A stretch of 64,000 bases of DNA from Haladaptatus sp. DYF46 (GTDB taxonomy: Archaea > Halobacteriota > Halobacteria > Halobacteriales > Haladaptataceae). Made by a program: the position numbers and the translations under genes. Each line of letters starts with the position of its first letter. The first letter of the stretch is position 1. Below, in pieces: positions 44,124 to 53,114 of this stretch. The stretch is from assembly GCF_021083305.1 (NCBI RefSeq), contig NZ_JAJFAY010000001.1:62001-126000 (forward strand), in the 5' to 3' direction. The notes beneath the pieces are model-generated. The model saw only the letters and a list, made by a program, of their open reading frames with translations, ran no database searches and had not been told where the DNA came from.

Positions 44124-44612
44124 GTGAGCGTAAACATTGACACGCGCGTCGTCGGGCCGGGCGACAGTCGCTACGTCGAGGAGGCGTGGCAACTGAAAGA
44201 GCATATCCGGCAACGTGAAGGCGTGCTGAAACAACGACGTGGGTTTTTCACCGACGCGTACCGGCGGTCGACGGTTTACTGTTACGTCACGGAGGGTGAA
44301 GACGGCGAGCGACTCATCGGATTCGCGGCGGCTCGACGGGACGGGTACATCCTCTTTCTCGCCGTCGCCCCCGAGTTCCGGGGCGAAGGGTTCGGTCAAC
44401 GGCTCGTGGCGAAGGTCGCCGACAATCACGCTTCCGTCACCTGCCACGCCCGGTCGACGAACGAAAACGCGCTCGAATTTTACCGACACCTCGGCTTCCA
44501 CGTCGAACGCCGTATCGACAACTACTACGAGGACGGCGGTGGTGCCTACTACCTCCGATTGGGAGAGGAGGAAGGCATCGCCAAACGCCTCTCCGATTTC
44601 ATGCGCGGCTAA
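44124..44612 (+). CDS. GNAT N-acetyltransferase
   Basis: A 162-residue acetyl-CoA-dependent acetyltransferase. Motif A with the acetyl-CoA pyrophosphate loop is VAPEFRGEGFGQRLV (RGEGFG). Motif B region is TNENALEFYRHLGFHVERRI. It is similar in layout to RimI-type enzymes, but the substrate is unknown. The start is a GTG at 44124 (VSVNIDTRVVGPG), supported by the TATA box at leaderless spacing. The longer upstream frame is not haloarchaeal in composition. Confidence 0.87.
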   Translation: MSVNIDTRVVGPGDSRYVEEAWQLKEHIRQREGVLKQRRGFFTDAYRRSTVYCYVTEGEDGERLIGFAAARRDGYILFLAVAPEFRGEGFGQRLVAKVADNHASVTCHARSTNENALEFYRHLGFHVERRIDNYYEDGGGAYYLRLGEEEGIAKRLSDFMRG

Positions 44613-44708
44613 GTCGCGTTCGCTTGCTGATCCGACCGTGCGACGATAGTATCCCGAACAGCGCTCGCTAAATCCGAAGAAACAACGCTTTAATCAGTCG
44701 GGTGTTTC

Positions 44709-45893
44709 ATGAACGTACAGATGGAAGAGCGGACGCGTGCGTATCTGCGAGGCCGGTTCCGGGACCACTACCGAACGGTAGCGCCGGCGCTCCCGCCGGA
44801 CGCCGACGAGCGCGAGTGGGGGTACATCCCGTGGACCGCCGGGCCCGGAACGACGATGGTTCGCCACCACTCGCTCCTCGACCTCGGCACCCTCGGCGGC
44901 TTTCTCGAACGCGAGCGTCCGCGACACGTCTACTTCTCCGCCGGACGCTATCGCGACCCCGGCGCAGGGACGATGGAGGCGAAGGACTGGCAGAGCGCCG
45001 ACCTCGTGTTCGACTTGGACGCGGACCACCTGCCGGGCGTCACGCCCGAAACACCGTACGCCGAGATGCTGGCGCGGTGTAAGGACGAACTACTCGACCT
45101 GCTCGACCTGCTCGACCGCGATTTCGGATTCGAGGACATGACGGTCGTCTTCTCGGGGGGGCGGGGCTACCACGTCCACGTCCGGGACGAGGCGGTCAAG
45201 GGATTGGACCGCGAGGGACGGCGGGAAATCGTCGATTACGTTCGGGCGGGCGACGTGGAGTTCGAGTCGCTGGTGCAGACGGAGACGGTCGCCGGACTCG
45301 GCCTGAAGAATCCGACGCAGAAACGGACCCTCCCCACCAGCGGCGGATGGGGCGGCCGGGTTCACGCGCACGTCAGTTCGTTCGTGGACGAACTCCTGTC
45401 GATGGAGGAAGATGACGCCCTCGAACGGTTGCAGGAGTTCGACGGCATCGGGTCGGGAAAGGCGAAGGGGGCGTACAACGCCGCGACGAACAACCGCCGG
45501 GAGATAGACAGCGGGAACGTCGACGTGCATCCCGCGTTCTACCAACTCGCGCGGATTCTGGCCGACGACGTGTTCGCGGCCGAAAGCGCGTCGGTGGACG
45601 AACCCGTCACGACCGACACGCATCGTTTGATTCGCCTGCCGGAGAGCCTTCACGGCGGAAGCGGACTCGAAGTGAAACGGATTCCGCGCGACGAGTTACC
45701 CGAGTTCGACCCGCTCCGTGATGCGATTCCCGAGACGTTCACGTCACACGAGGTGACGGTCGAACTGCCGTCGGAGACGGAACTTTCGCTCGGTGGCGAA
45801 AGCTTTAGGCTCCCCGCAGGCAATGTATCTATTCCCGAATACGTCGCCATCTTTCTCATGGTGCGTGACCGGGCAGAAAAGGGGAAAGAATGA
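44709..45893 (+). CDS. priS: DNA primase catalytic subunit PriS
   Basis: A 394-residue archaeo-eukaryotic primase small subunit making primers for replication. The metal-binding aspartates Asp102 and Asp104 are in DLVFDLDADH, and FSGGRGYHVHV is the nucleotide-binding motif with conserved His. PTSGGWGGR and HRLIRLPESLHG follow. Length is normal for halophiles. Its stop overlaps the start of gins51 by 4 bp (45890-45893), a gene pair conserved in archaea. Confidence 0.96.
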   Translation: MNVQMEERTRAYLRGRFRDHYRTVAPALPPDADEREWGYIPWTAGPGTTMVRHHSLLDLGTLGGFLERERPRHVYFSAGRYRDPGAGTMEAKDWQSADLVFDLDADHLPGVTPETPYAEMLARCKDELLDLLDLLDRDFGFEDMTVVFSGGRGYHVHVRDEAVKGLDREGRREIVDYVRAGDVEFESLVQTETVAGLGLKNPTQKRTLPTSGGWGGRVHAHVSSFVDELLSMEEDDALERLQEFDGIGSGKAKGAYNAATNNRREIDSGNVDVHPAFYQLARILADDVFAAESASVDEPVTTDTHRLIRLPESLHGGSGLEVKRIPRDELPEFDPLRDAIPETFTSHEVTVELPSETELSLGGESFRLPAGNVSIPEYVAIFLMVRDRAEKGKE

Positions 45894-46774
45894 ATCTCGA
45901 CGAACTCCGCAGCGTACAGAGCAAGGAACGCTCGAAGGACAGCCTACAGCATCTACGCGAGTCCTTCTACGCGGATGTCGGGAGCTACATCCGCGGCCTT
46001 CGCGAGGAGCGCGAGCGGGCCGCCGAACGGGCGGACGACCCGTTCGATTCCGCGGAAGTCAACCAACTCACCGACGAAATCAAGACCGCGGAGGAGGTGG
46101 TCGAGGCGGTGTACGAACGCCGCGTCGGGAAGGTCGTCAAACGTGCAAGCCTCTCCGCGGCCGGGATTCCGGCCGACGAGGAGGGACTGACGAGCGAGGA
46201 ACAACAGCTGTTTTCGGACCTCGTCGAACGTATCGAATCGAACAAGACGACCGTTCTCGACGTGTTGTCGGGGGACGAGGGGAGCGTCGAATCGACGGCT
46301 AACGAACCGGCGAGCGACGCGAATCCGGTTTCGAACGCCGAAACCGATGCCGCCCGACCCGCTTCGGACGACGACCGACCGACCGACGAAGCGGCCACGA
46401 TTGCGGGAGAAAACGATGCCGACTATGCAGACGATGCATCGTCCCCCGGCGAATCGACGCCTCCCGAACCGTCGCCGCCCGACGAGGGGACCGCTCGGGA
46501 ACCGGATTCAGCGGCGGAGACGGCGTCGGTCGGGACGGCGTCCGAAAAATCGGACGACGGCGCGGACACGGCACCGAAAGACTCCGATGCCGTTCGGGCG
46601 TCCGGTTCGGACCTCGAAGCGGACCGGACGACGGTGCGGATCACCCGCGATATCGGCTCGATTCTCGGCGTGGACGAGCGCGAATACGACCTCGAAACCG
46701 AGGACGTGGTCGCGCTCCCGACCGAAAACGCCGGGCCGCTCATCGAGCGTAATGCGGCGGAACAGATCGACTGA
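45890..46774 (+). CDS. GINS complex subunit Gins51 with long linker
   Basis: A 294-residue Sld5/Psf1-type GINS subunit, part of the archaeal CMG-like helicase with MCM and Cdc45/GAN. The helical A domain is at about 1-125 (MNLDELRSVQSKERSKDSLQ; FYADVGSYIRGLREE). A Ser/Glu/Asp/Ala/Pro-rich disordered stretch covers about 128-245. The beta-rich B domain is at about 247-290 (TVRITRDIGSILGVDEREYDLETEDVVALP). Typical archaeal Gins51 is about 100 residues shorter because this linker is brief. The first helix overlaps priS. Confidence 0.9.
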   Translation: MNLDELRSVQSKERSKDSLQHLRESFYADVGSYIRGLREERERAAERADDPFDSAEVNQLTDEIKTAEEVVEAVYERRVGKVVKRASLSAAGIPADEEGLTSEEQQLFSDLVERIESNKTTVLDVLSGDEGSVESTANEPASDANPVSNAETDAARPASDDDRPTDEAATIAGENDADYADDASSPGESTPPEPSPPDEGTAREPDSAAETASVGTASEKSDDGADTAPKDSDAVRASGSDLEADRTTVRITRDIGSILGVDEREYDLETEDVVALPTENAGPLIERNAAEQID

Positions 46775-46848
46775 ATTCGGTCCTTTTCACGTCTGGACGC
46801 TGCTGGAGACGGTAAACGTGACATACGTCGTTTCTGCGTGATGATCCT

Positions 46849-47181
46849 CTACTTTTGTGCTAGCAGTTCGTTGATATCGAACCGGGCCGTCTCCACGTCG
46901 TCCACGCGGGCCTGAATCGTCTCTATCTCGCCGTCGACGTAGTTCGCCAGTTCGTCGTTGAACCGCGCGTAGTGGTCCGTCTCGACGTGTTTCTCCACCA
47001 CTTCAACGCTCTCGTACTGTTCGAAGAATCGGACGAGATTCGGATTCTGAACGTCGGTCGTCGCCCAGTAGTTGACCACGCCGTCCTCCTTCTGGGAATG
47101 TTCGGTGACGGTTCGTATCATCTCCAAGGCTTCCGCTCGCCGTTCCGGGTCGATGGGGATACTCGTCTGGACGATTATCAT
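46849..47181 (-). CDS. Antibiotic biosynthesis monooxygenase (ABM)-domain protein
   Basis: A 110-residue dimeric alpha+beta barrel protein. MIIVQTSIPIDPERRAEALEMIRTVTEHSQKEDGVVNYW (read in pieces) and RFFEQYESVEVVEKHVETDHYARF are the ABM/YgiN signatures, seen in quinol monooxygenases and in haem-binding or reactive-species-related proteins. Substrate unknown. The start is the ATG at 47181; an upstream extension of 24 codons is Cys-rich and unlikely. Confidence 0.85.
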   Translation of the reverse strand: MIIVQTSIPIDPERRAEALEMIRTVTEHSQKEDGVVNYWATTDVQNPNLVRFFEQYESVEVVEKHVETDHYARFNDELANYVDGEIETIQARVDDVETARFDINELLAQK

Positions 47182-47610
47182 TCGGCCGTCACGATGAACG
47201 GGTACGATAAAAATGGTTGGTGAATTACAGTTCACGCAACCTGCTGACAGCAACGCGATAGGCTACTGACGCGCCGCAAGTCGCTAGCAACTCTTCCGGA
47301 AAATCTCCGATTTTCCGGGCCGACGACTGAGCGGAGTGAGGCGCTTCGCGTCTCGGCGAACGAACGGCGAACGGTAGTGAGCCGTGAGTCGAAGCGAGGG
47401 AGGAGTGTCTTCCTGAACGCAGTGAAGGAAGGCCAGGAAGTCGCATGCCCGCGCAGCGTAAGCGAGCAGGAACGTCTTCCGCTGCTTTTGATGAACCTTT
47501 TACAGGGAATGCGAGGGAGCTTCGCTCCCTCGTTCCTTCACGGCTTTGCCGTGAAGGAGCCCGTCAGGGACGACGGCTGTCGTCCCTGACCGCGACCGTC
47601 GTAAAAGGTT
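47182..47610. other. Non-coding region with multiple stem-loops
   Basis: About 430 bp between the ABM gene and the 3' end of cdc48, with no convincing gene; the open frames are basic. It contains GGAAAATC/GATTTTCC around 47297-47315, GAGGCGCTTCGCGTCTC near 47338, and the bounded element 47493-47611. Its style resembles the hairpin clusters near tRNA-Leu. Confidence 0.6.
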
Positions 47611-47611
47611 C
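47493..47611. repeat. Inverted-repeat-bounded element with three hairpins
   Basis: GAACCTTTTAC at 47493-47503 and its exact complement GTAAAAGGTTC at 47601-47611 bound a 119-bp segment. Inside lie three perfect or near-perfect hairpins: GCGAGGGAGC/GCTCCCTCG, CCTTCACGGC/GCCGTGAAGG and GTCAGGGACGAC/GTCGTCCCTGAC. The right end reaches the cdc48 stop codon. It could be a bidirectional terminator or a miniature mobile element. Confidence 0.7.
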
Positions 47612-49872
47612 TATTGGAACGTCCGGCCCAACTGTTCTTCCGGTTCGGGTTCCGCGCTGTCGAAGCGCTCTTGGATCTCCGCGTAGCGTTCGCGGGTCTC
47701 GTCGGTGACGCTGGGCGTCACCTCGCCGATGGCGTCCTCGAAGTGTTCGGCCGTGATGCGGACGTTCCCGACGCTGTCGGCGATGTCTTCGACAGAGACG
47801 CTGTCGATGAACTCGCGGCTCGCAGCCATGGCGGCCTCGCGGCAGACGGCCTCGATGTCGGCACCGACGTAGCCCTCGGTTTGTTCCGCGAGGGCTTCGA
47901 GGTCGACGTCGTCGGCCAACGGCTTGTGACGGGTGTGAACCTCGAAGATGGCGTGGCGCGCCTCCTCGTCCGGCACGGTAACGTGGACGTGGCGGTCCAG
48001 CCGTCCCGGGCGCAGGAGCGCGGCGTCGATAAGGTCGGGGCGGTTCGAGGTGGCGATGACCACGACGTCTTCGAGTTCTTCGAGGCCGTCGAGTTCGGTC
48101 AGGAGTTGCGAGACGACGCGCTCGCTGACCTGCGTGCCACCGCCGCCGTCGCGGCCGCGCTCCGTGGCGATGGAGTCGATTTCGTCGAAGAACACCACGG
48201 TCGGGGCGTTCTCGCGGGCCTTGCTGAACACTTCACGCACGCCTTTCTCGCTTTCCCCGACCCACTTCGACAGCAGTTCGGGACCCTTGATCGAGATGAA
48301 GTTGCTGTCGCTTTCGTTGGCGACGGCCTTCGCCATCAGGGTCTTCCCGGTTCCGGGCGGCCCGTACATCAGGACGCCTTTCGCGGCCTCCATGTCGAGC
48401 GCCTGGAACACCTCGGGGTAGTCGAGCGGCCATTGGATGGTCTCGCGGAGACGTTCCTTGGTGTTCTCCAAGCCACCGACGTCCTGCCACGACACGTCGG
48501 GAACTTCGACGAACACCTCGCGGAGCGCCGAGGGTTCGATGCCCTTTAGCGACTCCTTGAAGTCCGCCTCCGTCACCTTCAGCGACTCCAGTACGTCCGC
48601 CGGAATCTCGTCCGAATCGAGATCGAGTTCCGGGCGCACGCGTCGGAGCGCGTTCATCGCGGCTTCGCGAGCCAACGATTCGAGGTCGGCACCGACGAAC
48701 CCGTGGGTGTTGTCGGCGTACTCCTCCAAGTCCACGCTGTCGGCGAGCGGCATCCCGCGGGTGTGGACCTGCAGGATTTCGAGGCGACCGTCGCGGTCCG
48801 GCACGCCGATTTCGATTTCGCGGTCGAAGCGACCGCCACGGCGAAGCGCGGGATCGACGGCGTCGACGCGATTGGTCGCCGCGATGACGGTGACCTCGCC
48901 GCGCTCTTCCAGTCCGTCCATCAGCGAGAGCAGTTGTGCGACGACGCGACGCTCCACGTCTCCGCCCGCCTCCTCGCGCTTGGGCGCGATGGAGTCGAGT
49001 TCGTCGATGAAGATGATGGCCGGGGAGTTCTGTTCGGCCTCCTCGAACACCTCACGAAGTTGCTCTTCGGACTCGCCGTAGTACTTCGACATGATCTCCG
49101 GCCCGGAGATGGTCCGGAAGTAGGCGTCGATCTCGTTGGCGACGGCCTTCGCCATCAGGGTTTTCCCGGTTCCCGGTGGGCCGTGGAGCAGGACGCCCTT
49201 CGGCGGGTCGATGCCGAGGCGACTGAACAGCTCCGGGTGGCGCATCGGGAGTTCGATCATCTCCCGAACCTGTTCGAGTTCGCGCTCCAGACCACCGATG
49301 TCCTCGTAGGCTACGTCGGGGCGCGCTTGCCCGCCGGCACCGCCGCCGGACGCTACCTCCTCGGCGGGGCGTTCGCTGATCTGGATTTCGGTGGCGTCGG
49401 TGACGACGACCGTTCCGTCGGGGTCGGTTTCCGCGACCTTGAGCGGGATGGACTGTCCCGAGCCCATACCCATCAGGCCGAAACCGAACGGAATCGCTTG
49501 CCCTTGCGTGATGGCCTGTCCGCTGAGCTTGTCGCGGATGTGGGGCGCGATGTTCCCGCGAATCTGGAGGTTCTGCGGGAGCGCAATCGTCACCCGGTTC
49601 GCGGGGCTTACGTCGGCCTTCTCGATGCTGACCTTGTCGTCGATGCCAACGCCGGCCTCCTGACGGAGTTTCCCGTCGATGCGGATGATGCCGCGACCCT
49701 CGTCCTCGGGGTAGCCGGGCCAAACCCGTGCGACGGCACGACCCTGCCCACGTCCCTCGATGACAATGTAGTCGCCGTTCTCCACGCCGAGCTCCTCCAT
49801 GGAGCGTCGGTCAACCGCCGCGAGTCCGCGACCCGCGTCCTTCTGCTTGAGCGGTTTGACTGTAAGTTTCAT
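47611..49872 (-). CDS. CDC48-family AAA+ ATPase (VAT-like)
   Basis: A 753-residue double-ring AAA+ unfoldase. The N-terminal substrate/adaptor region is residues 1-175 ([20 protein letters not shown]). D1 has Walker A GPPGTGKT at 231-238 and Walker B FIDELD; D2 has Walker A at 504-511 and FFDEID. Arg-finger motifs ([17 protein letters not shown]) are intact. It unfolds proteins for the archaeal proteasome or remodels complexes. It overlaps the upstream Hsp20-like gene by 4 bp (49869-49872) and so is translationally coupled to it. Confidence 0.96.
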   Translation of the reverse strand: MKLTVKPLKQKDAGRGLAAVDRRSMEELGVENGDYIVIEGRGQGRAVARVWPGYPEDEGRGIIRIDGKLRQEAGVGIDDKVSIEKADVSPANRVTIALPQNLQIRGNIAPHIRDKLSGQAITQGQAIPFGFGLMGMGSGQSIPLKVAETDPDGTVVVTDATEIQISERPAEEVASGGGAGGQARPDVAYEDIGGLERELEQVREMIELPMRHPELFSRLGIDPPKGVLLHGPPGTGKTLMAKAVANEIDAYFRTISGPEIMSKYYGESEEQLREVFEEAEQNSPAIIFIDELDSIAPKREEAGGDVERRVVAQLLSLMDGLEERGEVTVIAATNRVDAVDPALRRGGRFDREIEIGVPDRDGRLEILQVHTRGMPLADSVDLEEYADNTHGFVGADLESLAREAAMNALRRVRPELDLDSDEIPADVLESLKVTEADFKESLKGIEPSALREVFVEVPDVSWQDVGGLENTKERLRETIQWPLDYPEVFQALDMEAAKGVLMYGPPGTGKTLMAKAVANESDSNFISIKGPELLSKWVGESEKGVREVFSKARENAPTVVFFDEIDSIATERGRDGGGGTQVSERVVSQLLTELDGLEELEDVVVIATSNRPDLIDAALLRPGRLDRHVHVTVPDEEARHAIFEVHTRHKPLADDVDLEALAEQTEGYVGADIEAVCREAAMAASREFIDSVSVEDIADSVGNVRITAEHFEDAIGEVTPSVTDETRERYAEIQERFDSAEPEPEEQLGRTFQ

Positions 49873-50111
49873 TGTCCCACCTCGATAGTGAGGACACCGT
49901 TGTTGATAAACGCTTGCGCGTCACCCTCCGGTAGTTCGATTTCACTCTGGAAACTCTCACCGTCGCGCTCCACGACGACGATTGCCGCGTCGTCCAGCAC
50001 GTCCACCGATACGTCGGCGGTGCCGAAATCCGCGACGATGAGCTCTTCGTCACCGTACTCGTAGCGGCGAGCAATACTGTCTTCGTGTTGTGATATTCGT
50101 TCGAGCGTCAT
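49869..50111 (-). CDS. Hsp20-like small protein coupled to CDC48
   Basis: An 80-residue, very acidic protein. The strands [40 protein letters not shown] and the ending [12 protein letters not shown] follow the alpha-crystallin (Hsp20) core pattern, including the GVL strand; flanking N-terminal and C-terminal IxI extensions are short or missing. This family is conserved next to cdc48 in halophiles as a protein of unknown function; the name is uncertain. Its ATG is preceded by a strong TATA box, and its stop overlaps the cdc48 start, which suggests joint regulation of chaperone and unfoldase. Confidence 0.75.
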   Translation of the reverse strand: MTLERISQHEDSIARRYEYGDEELIVADFGTADVSVDVLDDAAIVVVERDGESFQSEIELPEGDAQAFINNGVLTIEVGQ

Positions 50112-50140
50112 CTTTAGCTAACCTGTAGTTAGTTACAATA

Positions 50141-50150
50141 GTATATAAAT
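50141..50150 (-). promoter_or_regulatory. TATA box of the Hsp20-like/cdc48 operon
   Basis: Minus strand reads TTTATATACT, 30-39 nt before the ATG at 50111, which allows a short leader. A 5-bp-arm inverted repeat CTAAC/GTTAG (50119-50133) lies between box and start and could be an operator. Confidence 0.65.
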
Positions 50151-50295
50151 CTTTCGTATATTGGGGTGGCGCTGTACATCGATTCCCGAATTAGGAACGA
50201 AATGCGGTTCACGAAGAACGGTTCGATTTCGCCCCCGATCGTAGCCGGAAGTCCGAGGTCGAACTTTATGCTTCGCGCACGAGAATGAAACGCAT

Positions 50296-51072
50296 ATGGA
50301 GTCAGTCACACATCAGGGACGGACGACCGCGTACCGCGTCGCCGACCGCGGTGGCGAGGAAGACCCCGTCCTGTTCGTTCACGGAAGCGGCGGAACCCAC
50401 GAGATCTGGAAGGCACAACTCGCCCGCCTCGCGTCCGAGTTTCCCGTCGTCGCCGTCGATTTGAGCGGCCACGGCGAGTCCGACGACGTGAACGTGGACC
50501 CCGGATGGAGTACCCTTTCCGTCTACGCGAGCGACGTATTGGCGGTTGCCGAGGAGACCGGTGCGCGAACGCTCGTCGGCAACTCGCTCGGCGGCGCGGT
50601 CGTGTTGCATCTCGTTCTCGACCGCGGATTCGACCCCGACACGCTCGTCCTCGCCGGAACGGGCGCACGGCTCTCGGTTCTGGACGACATGCTCACGTGG
50701 TTGGAAGGCGATTTCGACCGGGCTGTCGAGTTCCTCCACGACCCCGACCGCCTCTTTCACGACCCGGGCGACCGCTACGTCGAACTCTCGAAGGAATCCA
50801 TGTACGCCGTCGGGCAACGGGTGACGAGCCGGGATTTCCACTCCTGTCACACGTTCGACGTGCGCAACCGGTTGGGCGACATCGCCGCGCCGACGCTCGC
50901 CGTCGTCGGCGAACACGACATGCTCACGCCGCCGTGGTACCACGAATTTTTGGCCGAGAACGTACGGGACGGGGAGTACGCGGAACTGGAAGACGCGGCT
51001 CACCTCGCCATGCTCGAAACGCCCGACGCGTTCAACGAGACGCTCGTGGAGTTCCTCGCGGAGCGTCGATAG
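50296..51072 (+). CDS. Alpha/beta-fold hydrolase
   Basis: A 258-residue serine hydrolase. HGSGG (about 29-33) is the oxyanion-hole motif. The catalytic triad is Ser97 (GNSLGG), Asp208 (GEHDML) and His236 (AAHLAM). It is cytosolic, with no signal peptide, and the substrate is unknown; lactone, ester or C-C hydrolase are all possible. It is divergent from the Hsp20-like/cdc48 operon with a ~180-bp promoter region. Confidence 0.93.
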   Translation: MESVTHQGRTTAYRVADRGGEEDPVLFVHGSGGTHEIWKAQLARLASEFPVVAVDLSGHGESDDVNVDPGWSTLSVYASDVLAVAEETGARTLVGNSLGGAVVLHLVLDRGFDPDTLVLAGTGARLSVLDDMLTWLEGDFDRAVEFLHDPDRLFHDPGDRYVELSKESMYAVGQRVTSRDFHSCHTFDVRNRLGDIAAPTLAVVGEHDMLTPPWYHEFLAENVRDGEYAELEDAAHLAMLETPDAFNETLVEFLAERR

Positions 51073-51096
51073 GAACGGAAAATAGCGGCCGGTCGT

Positions 51097-51906
51097 TCAG
51101 TAGACGTCGTCCAGTTCCTCTTCGACGTGGCTGTGCTCCTCGGCCGGGAACTCGCCGGACTCGACCTCGTCGCGGAAGGCCGACACCGCGCGCTTCATCT
51201 CGCCTCGAACGTCGCCGAACTGCTTCGAGAACGGCGGACTCCAGTCTCCCAATCCGACCGCATCGTTGATCACGAGGACCTGTCCGTCGGTGTCCGGCCC
51301 CGCGCCGATACCGATGGTCGGAATGTCGAGTTCGTCCGTGACCGACGCCGCGAGGTTCGCCGGGACGTGTTCGAGGACGAGCGAAAACGCCCCCGCATTC
51401 TCGTGTTTCCGTGCGAGTTCGAGGATTTCGTCGGCGTCCTCCCGCGACGTACCCTGTCGAAGGTGGCCCAACTGGTTGACCTTCTGCGGGGTGAGTCCGA
51501 GGTGAGCCATCACCGGGATGCCGAGGTTCGAAAGCGTCTCCGTCAGTTCGACGGTGTGCGGTCCGCTCTCGATTTTGACGGCGTTCGCGCCCTCCTCCTT
51601 CAACATTCGCCCCGCGTTCTCGACGGCGCTTTTCTCGTCGTAGCCGAAGCCCAGGAAGGGCAGGTCGGCGACGACGAGGGCGTCTTCGGTCCCTCGGACG
51701 ACCGCACCGGTTCGACTGGCGATCTCGTCCACCGTTACCGGCAGCGTCGAGTCGTATCCGAGGGCCGTGTTCCCCATGCTATCGCCCACGAGTACCATAT
51801 CGACACCGGCCTCGTCCACGACGGCCGCTGTCGGCGCATCGTAGGCCGTCAACATCGTAATCGGCTCTTTGCCCGCCTTGGCGCGGATGTCCCTCACCGT
51901 TGGCAT
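51097..51906 (-). CDS. panB: 3-methyl-2-oxobutanoate hydroxymethyltransferase
   Basis: A 269-residue ketopantoate hydroxymethyltransferase for pantothenate and coenzyme A synthesis, a TIM-barrel metal enzyme. MPTVRDIRAKAGKEPITMLTAYD, VLVGDSMGNTALGYDSTLPVT (metal Asp; read in pieces), MAHLGLTPQ, LEHVP and IGIGAG are family signatures. The catalytic Glu is in LEHVP. The start is the ATG at 51906. It converges on the alpha/beta hydrolase with a 24-bp gap. Confidence 0.96.
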   Translation of the reverse strand: MPTVRDIRAKAGKEPITMLTAYDAPTAAVVDEAGVDMVLVGDSMGNTALGYDSTLPVTVDEIASRTGAVVRGTEDALVVADLPFLGFGYDEKSAVENAGRMLKEEGANAVKIESGPHTVELTETLSNLGIPVMAHLGLTPQKVNQLGHLRQGTSREDADEILELARKHENAGAFSLVLEHVPANLAASVTDELDIPTIGIGAGPDTDGQVLVINDAVGLGDWSPPFSKQFGDVRGEMKRAVSAFRDEVESGEFPAEEHSHVEEELDDVY

Positions 51907-52010
51907 ACGTCGAACTCTACGGTCCTGCGGCTTAACGTACCCGGTCGGTGATTCGAGTACCGGAATCGGACCTGACAACGCTTAAGCCCGTCCGGTTCGC
52001 GGGTTAACCC

Positions 52011-52262
52011 GTGCCCGAGCCAGTCGAAACCCACACTCCCGACGGCATCGATTACGGATGGGTAATGCAGGTCACGTTCGTCACCACGATTCTCATCGGC
52101 GCGCCGATCGTCGCGTTTCTGGCGCTCTTCTCGGGAGTGTCGCTTCCGACGTGGGCATCGCGCGTGTCGTTTGCCGTTCGAGTCGGTGCGATAGTGTGGT
52201 TCCTCACGGCGATCGGCGTATTTCTCTACGCTCGTACCCACCAGACCCCGGAGAAAGGATAG
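52011..52262 (+). CDS. DUF5822-like small membrane protein
   Basis: An 83-residue protein with two membrane helices (about 20-42 and 55-75) after a soluble start MPEPVETHTPDGIDYGW. It matches a small conserved haloarchaeal membrane family that I recall as DUF5822; function unknown. The start is a GTG at 52011, with a CTTAAGCC box about 28 bp upstream. It is divergent from panB. Confidence 0.75.
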   Translation: MPEPVETHTPDGIDYGWVMQVTFVTTILIGAPIVAFLALFSGVSLPTWASRVSFAVRVGAIVWFLTAIGVFLYARTHQTPEKG

Positions 52263-52265
52263 TAA

Positions 52266-52385
52266 TCAAAAACGTACATTGATACACGTTTCCAAACGAA
52301 ACGGCGCTTTTTCTGCGAATTTCTCGATCAGTACTTTCTCGGACATGTTCTCGCACATCTCGGCTTGCGTCGGCGATTCTCCCAT
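52266..52385 (-). CDS. Possible 39-residue small protein
   Basis: The frame encodes MGESPTQAEMCENMSEKVLI and 19 further residues. The acidic N-terminal half is plausible for a haloarchaeal small protein. GATTATAGAT near 52398-52407 lies only about 20 bp before the ATG, slightly short for a leaderless promoter. No homology recognised; may be spurious. Confidence 0.25.
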   Translation of the reverse strand: MGESPTQAEMCENMSEKVLIEKFAEKAPFRLETCINVRF

Positions 52386-52453
52386 TCATAAGATTTCGCA
52401 TCTATAATCTCGCGGCCAATAGCGATATTAAGGACAACTCCTGAGAAAAGGCC

Positions 52454-53104
52454 ATGACGGGAACCATAGCCGAAGTGGCGTTTCCCGCCGATAGGTTTGC
52501 CCTCGGTCACACGCTTGCGGAACTCGATTCGGTTCGATTCGACGTCGAACAGGTGGCTGCCTACAATCGCAACCACCTCATGCCCTTCGTTTGGGTCGGG
52601 ACGGATAGCCAACAGGCCATCGAAACGGCGTTCTCGGCCGACGAAACCGTCCGCGATTTTCAACTGGTCGCGGCGTTCGACACGGAATGTCTGTATCGGC
52701 TGGAGTGGGTCAAGGATATCGATGCACTGATACAGATACTCGTGGAGGAAAACGGAACGGTACTGGCCGCGACGGGGAAGGAAGACCAGTGGAAGTTCCG
52801 GTTGCTGTTCAGCGACCACGACGCCGTCACTCGCACCCACGAGTACTGTAGCCGACGAGGAATCGACCTTGAACTCCAGAACATCCACGAGTTCTCCAAG
52901 GGGAGAACGGGCCGATACGGCCTCACGCAGAGCCAACAGCAGACGCTCATGCTCGCGTACAAGAACGGATACTATTCGATTCCCCGCAGCACGTCCGCGA
53001 CGGACCTCGCCGAGACTCTCGGCGTGACACATCAATCCATCTCGGAGAAGCTACGACGCGGCCAGGCGAACCTCCTGAAGAACACGCTCGCGCTCAACCA
53101 GTAA
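52454..53104 (+). CDS. Bat-type helix-turn-helix regulator
   Basis: A 216-residue protein of the bacterio-opsin-activator (Bat) HTH group. The N-terminal 150 residues are the GAF/HTH-associated region (FPADRFALGHTLAEL; AFDTECLYRLEWV). The C-terminal HTH_10 domain is LTQSQQQTLMLAYKNGYYSIPR...LAETLGVTHQSISEKLRRGQANLL (about 157-208). It has no receiver or PAS domain. It likely regulates unlinked genes. A GATATTAAGG box lies about 30 bp upstream of the ATG. Confidence 0.9.
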   Translation: MTGTIAEVAFPADRFALGHTLAELDSVRFDVEQVAAYNRNHLMPFVWVGTDSQQAIETAFSADETVRDFQLVAAFDTECLYRLEWVKDIDALIQILVEENGTVLAATGKEDQWKFRLLFSDHDAVTRTHEYCSRRGIDLELQNIHEFSKGRTGRYGLTQSQQQTLMLAYKNGYYSIPRSTSATDLAETLGVTHQSISEKLRRGQANLLKNTLALNQ

Positions 53105-53114
53105 CTACGCGCAA

